64,000 nucleotides of DNA, from the NCBI GenBank assembly GCA_942159475.1, contig OW804096.1, positions 134,903,285 to 134,967,284 of the forward strand, in the 5' to 3' direction. The first letter of the stretch is position 1, and every line of letters starts with the position of its first letter. Of the stretch, positions 35,001-47,000 are shown piece after piece. The position numbers and the translations under genes were made by a program. Origin of the DNA: Sthenelais limicola. Its lineage: Eukaryota > Annelida > Polychaeta > Phyllodocida > Sigalionidae. The notes beneath the pieces are model-generated. The model was not told the origin of the DNA and did not search any database. It saw only the letters and a list, made by a program, of their open reading frames with translations.

Positions 35001-38000
35001 AGAACATGTACAATTCGCCTTCACCAATCCTCTCAAATAACCCTAATTTAAGACAAAAATCAGGTTCAAAATACAGTTCAACAAAACCTAACAGATTGTT
35101 TGAATCAAGGCAATATTAAATATACTCAGATATGCCTAGTATTGACGATTTTTCGGTCTAATTTAGCAGAATTTGAGAAATGTGTTGATCTGCCAATTGT
35201 ACATTTTCTGAAAATCTGACCCTAATATAAAACTACAAGTCCAAACTTAGCATTAGACTTTAGTCTACTTACAAAACTTAATGAAAATTAATGGAACAAA
35301 CTCCGTGAGGTGCCACTGAACCTTACTGTTTACTATCTACAAAACTTCTAAAAGAAACATCAATCACAGAAATCACAAACCTATACCATTCCTAGACCCT
35401 TAAAGGAATAATTTCTTTAAATGTTTCACAAGGTACTCAGAAATGTACCAATACCTGCACGAATTAATTAATTATTCATGTGGTTAATTAATTCGTGCAG
35501 GTACTTGTATATCAAGTCATTTGTTAACTATGTGTCTCCAGTATATATATACCATTACCTGTGTCTCTTAACCAAGCTCTCATAACAGATTTGCACTGAA
35601 GAAGTTACGAAAGTCACAAAATGTTGGCTTTGTAATAATCCCAGAAAATAAATAAAAAACTGAAACATTATCCTCAACAAGTCTTTATTTCGACAACCAC
35701 TGAAAGTTAAACATCCTTGCAAGCTAAGTTCCCTACAGTTAACAGTTCCCCTGACCAACATCTGTACTAATGTATGTTTCTAACCCAGGGATTGACCATC
35801 ACTGATCTTGAGGATCTGCTGGAGGACATTAAGGTGTACCTGGAGATGGAGGAGGGCAGGAACGCTGACTTCTGGCGCGACATCACCATCATCACCGAGG
35901 ATGAGATCGAGAAGCTGCGCAAGATTGACCCCACCACTAAAGGTAGGCTAGATTGACCCCGCAACTAAAGGGAGGCTAGATTGACCCCACCACTAAAGGT
36001 AGGCTAGATTGACCCCACCGCTAAAGGTAGGCTAGATTGACCCCACCGCTAAAGGTAGGCTAGACTGACCCCACAACTAAAGGTAGGCAAGATTGACCCC
36101 ACCACTAAAGGTAGGCTGGATTGACCCCACCACTAAAGGTAGGCTAGACTGACCCCACCACTAAAGGCAGGCTAGACTGACCCCACCACTAAAGGTAGGC
36201 AAGACTGACCCCACCACTAAAGGTAGGCTAGATCGACCCCACCACTAAAGGTAGGCTAGACTGACCCCACCACCAAAGGTAGGCTAGATTGACCCCACCA
36301 CTAAAGGTAGGCTAGATCGACCCCACCACTAAAGGTAGGCTAGACTGACCCCACCACTAAAGGCAGGCTAGACTGACCCCACCACTAAAGGCAGGCTAGA
36401 TCGACCCCACCACTAAAGGCAGGCTAGACTGACCCCACCACTAAAGGTTTAAGGTAGGCTAGACTGACCCCACCACTAAAGGCAGGCTAGATTGACCCCA
36501 CCACTAAAGGTGGGCTAGACTGGCCCCACCACTGAAGGTAGGCTAGATTGACCCCACCACTAAAGGTAGGCTAGATCGACCCCACCACTAAAGGTAGGCT
36601 AGACTGACCCCACCACTAAAGGCAGGCTAGACTGACCCCACCACTAAAGGCAGGCTAGACTGATCCCACCACTAAAGGCAGGCTAGATCGACCCCACCAC
36701 TAAAGGCAGGCTAGACTGACCCCACCACTAAAGGTAGGCTAGATTGACCCCACCACTAAAGGCAGGCTAGACTGACCCCACCACTAAAGGTAGGCTAGAT
36801 CGACCCCACCACTAAAGGTAGGCTAGACTGACCCCACCACTAAAGGCAGGCTAGACTGACCCCACCACTAAAGGTAGGCTAGACTGACCCCACCACTAAA
36901 GGTAGGCTAGATTGACCCCACCACTAAAGGTAGGCTAGATTGACCCCACCACTAAAGGTTTAAGGTAGGCTAGACTGACCCCACCACTGAAGGTAGGCTA
37001 GACTGACCCCACCACTGAAGGTAGGCTAGACTGACCCCACCACTGAAGGTAGGCTAGACTGACCCCACCACTGAAGGTAGGCTAGACTGACCCCACCACT
37101 GAAGGTAGGCTAGATTCACCCCACCACTGAAGGTGGGCTAGATTCACCCCACCACCAAAGGTAGGCTAGATTCACCCCACCACCAAAGGTAGGCTAGATT
37201 CACCCCACCACCAAAGGTAGGCTAGATTCACCCCACCACCAAAGGTAGGCTAGATTCACCCCACCACCAAAGGTAGGCTAGACTGACCCCACCACCAAAG
37301 GCAGGCTAGACTGACCCCACCACCAAAGGCAGGCTAGACTGACCCCACCACTAAAGGCAGGCAGGTTTGACCCCACCACTAAAGGCAGGCTAGATTGACC
37401 CCACCACTAAAGGCAGGCTAGATTGACCCCACCACTAAAGGTAGGCTAGACTGGCCCCACCACTAAAGGTAGGCTAGATTGACCCCACCACTAAAGGCAG
37501 GCTAGATTGACCCCACCACTAAAGGCAGGCTAGACTGACCCCACCACTAAAGGCAGGCTAGACTGACCCCACCACTAAAGGTAGGCTAGACTGGCCCCAC
37601 CACTACAGGTAGGCTGGATTGACCCCACCACTAAAGGTAGGCAAGATTGACCCCACCACTAAAGGCAGGCAAGATTGACCCCACCACTAAAGGTAGGCTA
37701 GATTGACCCCACCACTAAAGGTAGGCTAGATTGACCCCACCACTAAAGGCAGGCAAGATTGACCCCACCACTAAACGTAGGCTAGATTGACCCCACCACT
37801 AAACGTAGGCTGGACTGGCCCCACCACTAAACGTAGGCTAGATTGACCCCACCACTAAAGGTGGGCTAGACTGGCCCCACCACTAAAGGTGGGCTAGACT
37901 GGCCCCACCACTAAAGGTAGGCTAGACTGACCCCACCACTAAAGGCAGGCTAGACCGACCCCACCACTAAAGGTAGGCTAGACTGACCCCACCACTAAAG

Positions 38001-41000
38001 GTAGGCCTGGTGCACAGTGTACTAACCACCATTAATCTTCTCTTTGTGTAATTAGCTATACAGTAATGGCCCATTCATAAGCCCGTGCTTGTATTTCTTT
38101 CGACCCTCCTTTAGCCCTGGCTTGCAATTGAGACTTTAATGGGTGGTCTCCACTGGCTGCGGTAAGCTCTGCGGTAAGCCTTGTGATGGTGAGGAGTGGC
38201 GAGGTCCTGCCTACATGGTTCACTGACCTCGTCAATCCTCTCCACCTACAGAACCAGCACAAACCATCACAAGGCTTACCGTAGAACTTACCGCAGCCAG
38301 TGGGGACCGCCCTTAATCGAGAATTAAATTTTAGAGGATTTTATTTTTTCGCGACCCCTACAACCACGGCCACCTGTATTTGAGATAGACATTTAAACAG
38401 GTCCCGGTTTATAAACAGGCAACTATGGTAATCTACAACCTGGGAGATGTTCAATGTGGTCGTACTGACTTTCACCATGAATTGACCTTACACCTATAAT
38501 CATTGTCCATGTAGTCAATGCTGCATAATAAACCTTATATTAAACAGACAAAGCACAGATGTCAACCTGTATGATAAACCTTGTTTGGATTAAAAATAGA
38601 AGGTCAAAACACTAACAATGATTTTTTTATGTTCACATTAATTTATCCCTTGGACAAGTATGCTGTTGATACCCGATTGAAAAAATATTCAGCATCATAT
38701 TTTAGAAGTTTGGCAGGAGTTGAACTATTAATTCTTTACCTCAACAACACAACCATGAGATGCCCCCAAATTGTTTACTTTCAATGTTTTATATCCACTT
38801 CTTGATATTTAGATAAAGTCTTGATTTGGAATCACTTGAATCCTGAAGTAAGAAGTTTGTGTTTGTGTTTCAGACTTTGTGGGAGAGCGGCGGTCTGGTA
38901 TCAACGCGTCGGTAGCGGACGATGTGGCGGGTTTCCTCAAGGTTAAGAAGCTGAGTCAACTGGCCATGTTGGAGGCAAAGATCAAAGCTAAACTACAGGG
39001 TGGAGAGGGTGTGGATGTGGGTGAGTCTATTTACTGATGTAGGGGTGGGGGGAGGTGGCCATGTTGGAGGCCAAGATTAAGGCTAAGCTACAGGGTGGAG
39101 AGGGTGTGGATGTGGGTGAGTCTATTTACTGATGTAGGGGTGGGGGGGAGGTGGCCATGTTGGAGGCCAAGATCAAAGCTAAACTACAGGGTGGAGAGGG
39201 TGTGGATGTGGGTGAGTCTATTTACTGATGTAGGGGTGGGGGGAGGTGGCCATGTTGGAGGCCAAGATCAAGGCTAAGCTACAGGGTGGAGAGGGTGTGG
39301 ATGTGGGTGAGTCTATTTACTGATGTAGGGGTGGGGGGAGGTGGCCATGCTAGAGGCAAAGATTAAGGCTAAACTACAGGGTGGAGAGGGTGTGGATGTG
39401 GGTGAGTCTATTTACTGATGTAGGGGTGGGGGGAGGTGGCCATGTTGAAGGCCAAGATCAAGGCTAAGCTACAGGGTGGAGAGGGTGTGGATGTGGGTGA
39501 GTCTATTTACTGATGTAGGGGTGGGGGGAGGTGGCCATGTTGGAGGCCAAGATCAAGGCTAAACTACAGGGTGGAGAGGGTGTGGATGTGGGTGAGTCTA
39601 TTTACTGATGTAGGGGTGGGGGGAGGTGGCCATGTTGGAGGCCAAGATCAAGGCTAAGCTACAGGGTGGAGAGGGTGTGGATGTGGGTGAGTCTATTTAC
39701 TGATGTAGGGGTGGGGGGAGGTGGCCATGTTGGAGGCAAAGATCAAGGCTAAGCTACAGGGTGGAGAGGGTGTGGATGTGGGTGAGTCTATTTACTGATG
39801 TAGGGGTGGGGGGAGGTGGCCATGTTGGAGGCCAAGATCAAGGCTAAGCTACAGGGTGGAGAGGGTGTGGATGTGGGTGAGTCTATTTACTGATGTAGGG
39901 GTGGGGGGAGGTGGCCATGTTGGAGGCAAAGATCAAAGCTAAACTACAGGGTGGAGAGGGTGTGGATGTGGGTGAGTCTATTTACTGATGTAGGGGTGGG
40001 GGGGGGGGGGGGGGGTGGCCATGTTGGAAGCCAAGATCAAGGCTAAGCTACAGGGTGGAGAGGGTGTGGATGTGGGTGAGTCTATTTACTGATGTAGGGG
40101 TGGGGGGGGGGGGGGGGGGGGGGGGTGGCCATGTTGGAAGCCAAGATCAAGGCTAAGCTACAGGGTGGAGAGGGTGTGGATGTGGGTGAGTCTATTTACT
40201 GATGTAGGGGTGGGGGGAGGTGGCCATGTTGGAGGCAAAGATCAAAGCTAAACTACAGGGTGGAGAGGGTGTGGATGTGGGTGAGTCTATTTACTGATGT
40301 AGGGGTGGGGGGAGGTGGCCATGTTGGAGGCAAAGATCAAAGCTAAACTACAGGGTGGAGAGGGTGTGGATGTGGGTGAGTCTACTTACTGATGTAGGGG
40401 TGGGGGGAGGTGGCCATGTTGGAGGCCAAGATCAAGGCTAAGCTACAGGGTGGAGAGGGTGTGGATGTGGGTGAGTCTATTTACTGATGTAGGGGTGGGG
40501 GGAGGTGGCCATGTTGGAGGCCAAGATCAAGGCTAAGCTACAGGGTGGAGAGGGTGTGGATGTGGGTGAGTCTATTTACTGATGTAGGGGTGGGGGGAGG
40601 TGGCCATGCTAGAGGCAAAGATTAAGGCTAAACTACAGGGTGGAGAGGGTGTGGATGTGGGTGAGTCTATTTACTGATGTAGGGGTGGGGGAAGGTGGCC
40701 ATGTTGGAGGCCAAGATAAGCTACAGGGTGGAGAGGGTGTGGATGTGGGTGAGTCTACTTACTGATTAGGGGGTGAATGTGGGTGAGTTAAAAAATTGAT
40801 TGATATAAAATTTTGAGTATAAAATTTGTTAAATACATTTTTGGCCTATGTTCCACTATAACTACAGTCCCCAGGCCCCATCATTAGGGCTCTGAACAAT
40901 CACTGGGAAAGCTTGAATGTAATGTTTGCTGAATAAAGCTTATTTCCACTGATTACTGATTAATATAGGCATAATTATAGGCCTGGATATATTCATATAC

Positions 41001-44000
41001 AGCTTATTTCCACTGATTACTGATTAATATAGGCATAATTATAGGCCTGGATATATTCATATACAGCTTATTTCCACTGATTACTGATTAATATAGGCAT
41101 AATTATAGGCCTGGATATATTCATATACAGCTTATGTCCACTGATTACTGATTAATATAGGCATAATTATAGGCCTGGATATATTCATATACAGCTTATG
41201 TCCACTGATTACTGATTAATATAGGCATAATTATAGGCCTGGATATATTCATATACAGCTTATTTTCACTGATTACTGATTAATATAGGCATAATTATAG
41301 GCCTGGATATATTCATATACAGCTTATTTTCACTGATTACTGATTAATATAGGCATAATTATAGGCCTGGATATATTCATATACAGCTTATTTCCACTGC
41401 TACAGGTTACTGGGAGTCGTTCCTGGCGCAGCTCAAGGCCCACATGGCGAGGACGCGACTGCGGGAGAGACATCAGGAACAGCTGAGAGCAAAACTCTTC
41501 AAGCTCAAACAACAGGTCAGGCATATATAAGGACATCCACTTAGTTGGCTTAATTCTTTATCAGATTTTCTTTTTTACCGTCGTCAAGAGATGTTCCTTC
41601 TCTCAGTATATGTGTTTTGAAGGGAGTGGAGCTTGTTTTTAGTTTCGTCTCATATATTAATCTTTATCAGACATAGGTAAACCAGATAGACCCGGCTAAT
41701 ATTTGAGACACTGATATGGGACAGATTTTCAAAAAATGTACAATTCGCCTTCACCAATCCTCTCAAACAACCCACATTTAAGACAGAAATTAGCTTCAAA
41801 ATGCAGTTTAAAATAACAGAACTGATACTTTAAATCAATGTGATACCAAATATACTCAGATATACCCAGTATTCATCATTTTTCAGCCTAATTTAGCAAA
41901 ATTTCCTAAATGTGTAAAGCTGCCAATTGTACATTTTCCGAAAATCTGACCCATATTTAAGGGATGCTTTTATTGTTTTCATGGCCCCCAAAACCCCAGT
42001 CTTTTATCTGAGTCTGGGCTTATAACCAGGTTACTACTGTACAAAAAAAAATATAGGTGTGTTTTCGATTTATCTGGCTGAAAACTAGGTAGGGTGGGTG
42101 GTAACTTTTTTTTTTTTTGTTATTTTTTTTATTAGAAAACCGCCTCCCAGGCACTGAAAAAAATGTCTATTTTAAAACAATAGTTGTTTTAAACAAGGGA
42201 AATATGCTTTTTGACAGTTCCAGGTTAGGAAAACCTGTTTTCCTGCTTTTATTAGCTTTTTTTGTCAGACAATCCAAAAAAAGTAAAGTATGGTATCAAA
42301 AAAATCAGGTATGGTAAAAAAACTTTTAGGTAGGGGGGGGGGGGGGGTAAATCGGAAACACACCTATTTTTTTTCTTGGCCTTATACAGGAGTTCTCATC
42401 ACAGTCATTTCAGGCTATGTAAGGAGTTATGGAAAAATAATGAATTTAACCTATCTATTGATTGGGTGTAATACAGGGCGTCCCCAACAATCTGGCTATT
42501 AATTAATTTGTAAATAGTCCATAAATACGCTAAACCAAATAATTAAATAAATACATATTGGTTTTCAGCAAGGCATAGAGAGTGCGCCACTGTTTCCCAT
42601 CATGCCTGGTGAGGACGACACTTCCCCACCTGGTGGCGACAGAATAAAACAGGAGGATGACGTCATGGCTGCTGGGACGTCCGGTTACGCCCAGCCGGGG
42701 ACGTCAGGACTGATGACGTCAGGAATGATGACGGTGAAAGAGGAAGAGGAGCAGGAGCAGGAGGAAGAAGAGTGAGTTAGGGTTTTTATCTAAAATAGTC
42801 CTCAGTTTGTCATAAACAAATAGACGAACAAATAGAAGAATTAGGGAATTAGCATGTCTCACTGCGCATGTCCACTGCACTGCAAGCTGGGATGGAATCT
42901 GTTGAAATCTGACATACAAATATTTGGCAACATTTGTATCAAAAATTGCAAGTATGTTTTCATCAATATCAGAGCTTGTATAAATGATCTTTGAAAACTA
43001 AATGCATGATGGGAAAGATAGGGACTTGTGTCATGGAAATATGTATAACACATGGATATTAACAGTAGAGCATTGACAAATAGTCCATGGTGAACATGGC
43101 ATGTTTTCTATAGATTTTATACAGTACCATTAGTTCCATAATTCTATGCCAATCACAGTTCAAAATGGCGGCTATGCAAATCGTCTATTGTTATATGTTA
43201 TTCCAATTCCGACTTCTAGTGGAGGTTTGGGCTGATGTGGATTGTTTGCTCAAAATGGCGATTGAGTCATAAATAGTGATTGTGTGTGTGGCTTTCTTGT
43301 TATAATAGATATTGTAACAGGAAGACCTGTAGAGGTTACTATTCCGCCCTATTTCACTTTGTATTTAAGTAGAAATAAAAGAATTATGGGGGCCCACACT
43401 GACGGCGATGGGCTTCGTGATAAACTTTGGTGATTAACCTTTGCAATGAGTATGGATATAGATTATTGCAAAAGTGCGTCGCAATAGACTTTTGTGATGA
43501 CATGGTTTGAGACAGAGTTTTGCGATATACCTGACTTTAGCAGACAATTTTGAGTTTTATATCGCAAAAGGCTATCACAAAACCCATCACAAAGCAGAAC
43601 ACACTTTTGCAATCAATCACAAAGCATATAAATTTCCCCGATAGACTACATATTGCAAACAAATATTAAACATGTCAAGTGATTTTGCGATTAACTCCGT
43701 GACTTTTTCCATCGCATAACCCTTCCATTGGGAAGTAGCACAAATGGTGCAACAGGATTACATTTCTGATAGAAAATGTTCCATTTCATCGAGAACCTTA
43801 TTGCAAAGCTTATCACAAAGCCAATCGCCATCAGTGTGGGCCCCCTAGTAACCACCTTCTCCAATACTGAGCCCTGTAGACTATGTCTATAACTAACCTT
43901 GCTGTTTCCCCCCACAGTGATGTCTATATGTGGGTCAGATTTTCAGAAAATGTACAATTGGCAGCTGTACACATTGAGTAAATTCTGATACATTAGACTG

Positions 44001-47000
44001 CCATTTGGTCAATACTAGGTAAATTCGAGTATATTTTGCATGGCATTGATTCTAGCAATCTGTTTGGTTAGGTTGAACTGTATTTGAACTTTATTTTTGT
44101 CTGAAATTTGGGTTATTTGAGAAGATTGGTGAAGGTGAATTGTACATTTTCTGAAAATCTGACCCATATAATCATCCTGTATTCCCCCCACAGTGATGTC
44201 TATAACTATATAACTAACCTTCCTGTATTCCCCCACAGTGATGAGCCAGTAATAACAGAGGAGGATGTGATAGAGCAGAACTATACAGAGTATGAGGCTG
44301 GCAGCTACAGCCTATAACTATATATATAATCCTCCTATAACTATATAACTAACCTTCCTGTATTCCCCCACAGTGATGAGCCAGTAATAACAGAGGAGGA
44401 TGTGATAGAGCAGAACTATACAGAGTATGAGGCTGGCAGCTACAGCCTATAACTATATATATAATCCTCCTATAACTATATAACTAACCTTCCTGTATTC
44501 CCCCACAGTGATGAGCCAGTAATAACAGAGGAGGATGTGATAGAGCAGAACTATACAGAGTATGAGGCCGGTAGCTACAGCCTATAACTATATATATAAT
44601 CCTCCTATAACTATAACTAACCTTCCTGTATTCCCCCCACAGTGATGAGCCAGTAATAACAGAGGAGGATGTGATAGAGCAGAACTATACAGAGTATGAG
44701 GCTGGCAGCTACAGCCCAGCCTACATCAGCCCCGGCTCCCTCGACCCTGACACCATCATCTACACAGAGGAGGACGACGCTAAGAGACTCGAGTACTCCC
44801 GCCGCAGGTCCCTACAGACCGGCACCGCCAAGGTAACAGTCTACCTGTAGTAGTTACACCTGTAGTAGTTACACCTGTATTAGTTACACCTGTATACTGT
44901 AATTACCCTTCAACACTAGCCACCAGTACAGGTCCCTATAGACCTGCACCGCCAAGGTAACATTTATTATTCCACCCTTGCTGCGTTGTCCCTATACCTT
45001 TAGCATTGTACACTGCATGTACCTGAGGTTACAGTGTACGATGTGTCGTACACCACACCTCCAGTGTACGGAAATTAGAAGTAGTCCCTTGCCTCATCAC
45101 TCAAACAGCAACAAATATAAATTAATGCACAAGCAAACATCAAAATAATGAAGGTAGTGCAAATTTCAAACCTTTTGTCACAAAGTTTTAACCTAGTACT
45201 GTCAGAAGGCTCAGAAAATACAGAAGATGTAAAAATAACCCTGGTTCAGTGTGGCCGTTACACAAGTAACAATGACGCATGTGCATTCCGTGACGGCCGT
45301 CATTGGCACATTATCTGAGGGAACGTCATGATGTAAACAAAGCTATGAAAGGAACTACTTTTTGTGCGAGTGGGATTCTGAAGGAATAAGATTAATTAGA
45401 ATCAATTAGACAGCATATTTCTTGAATATTGATAGTTTAAAATGTTTTTTCACAAGAATTTCCATACTTTTACTTTTATTTGTGAAAGGATGGAATAAAT
45501 CCAGAATCCACCTCAGGGCGAGGTGGGACAGAGTGTACACCCCTCAGTGTGGAAGGATCCCTCGGGCACCATGCGCCCGAGGGATCCTTCCTGCACCTTG
45601 GGGTGTACACTCTCCTTTATTACACCCCTGTGCTGTTGCTTCCTATACCTTCAGCATTGTATGTCACACTTGGTCAAAGTGGTGCATAACATGTGAGTTA
45701 TGTCACCCTGGGGACATACAACAAGTAGGTCCGCCCAAAACGTAAATTACTTCTTTTATTTTTAATTATTTATATTTTTTATTTATTAATGGGGTGTAAT
45801 AAATATGGAGCAAAGCTCGGGTGAAGTCTGTACACTTGTTAGTGACCTCGGGAGCACAGAAGATCTTGGGCTAACGCCCTCTAACTTCCCGCGCTCCCTC
45901 GGTCAATAACAAGTGTACAGACTTCCCCCTTGCTAGGTTCCATCTATGTACGCCTCCACCCTTGGGTTGGATTCTGGATTTATTCCACCCTTTCACAAAT
46001 AAAAGCCTCTCAGCTCTCCCGCCCATGCATGATTCATGCAGTTAGACAAAACTGATTTGTGGGATGTGAGATGCTGTCAATAATAATGACTTCCATCTCC
46101 TTGCAGATTTACCTTTTTAAGAAATATCACTGATATTTTATCAACAGCTCATTTAATTCTTATAGTTTTATCTAATTATATCATTTATTTATTACCTTCA
46201 CCAATTTCAAGTATAAATCATGATTTTTATTGTAAAGCTGCTATAATGTCTAATAATCAGGAGAAATGTTTTATTTTTTTAATATTATAACAAATTTCCC
46301 CCAAAACATTTGTTTTTAAAGTAAATAATTTGCGCTATATAAATATAGTTGATTATAATTATTAATGTTGTACGTTGTGTTGACAGGAGGACGCTGATGA
46401 CGCATTAGTGAAGCGTGCCCGGGAGGGTATGAACGATGACGAGGCTCAGTTCAGTGTGGAGGTGCCGTTAGAGAAACAGACCGTGCTGTGGTCAGACAAG
46501 TACCGACCCCGCAAACCCAGGTTCTTCAACAGAGTGCACACCGTAAGTAACTGCCAACTACCGGCTTGCTGGGAACTATATAACAGGGATGCTAAATGTC
46601 AGACTTTCAGCTGATTTCCGATTTCATCAATTTCCAAGAAAATCAATACTTTCACTATCATTTATCAACTAAATCTTTAGTTTGGTAGTGCCTGGTCTTG
46701 GGTAAGACCTTAAAGTGCCTTTCTGTCTCTTTTCTCTGTCTCTCTCTCCCTTCTTCTCTATCTCTATTTCCTGGGTATGATCATAAACTGCCTCCCTCTC
46801 AGCTCTCCCGCCCTTGATATAACACTACAAAGTGTTGATAAGGGCGTAAAGCAACCAATCTCACTCACTCTTTAGTTTGGTCTTGCAGTCCTTCCTATTC
46901 CTCCCCTCCTCCACCGTTTTCCTGTCCTCCTTGTTCCTCCCCTCCTCCCCCAGTGTCAGATCCCAGTCAGATGTACACACTTCCCACTGTCAGAGTTTTC

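Noticed and set aside
35943..38007. A regular 28-bp repeat array that could be mistaken for a CRISPR array
   Set aside because: Repeats are directly adjacent with no unique spacers, and the setting is a eukaryotic intron.
38962..40760. Treating each exon 9 unit as a separate cassette exon
   Set aside because: A GATGTAG acceptor-like string precedes each unit, but it lacks a pyrimidine tract, is only 22 bases from the previous donor, and the implied 73-base exon would shift the frame.
44239..44580. Treating the three exon 12 fragments as additional real internal exons
   Set aside because: Each ends in an in-frame stop and has no donor site before the next copy.
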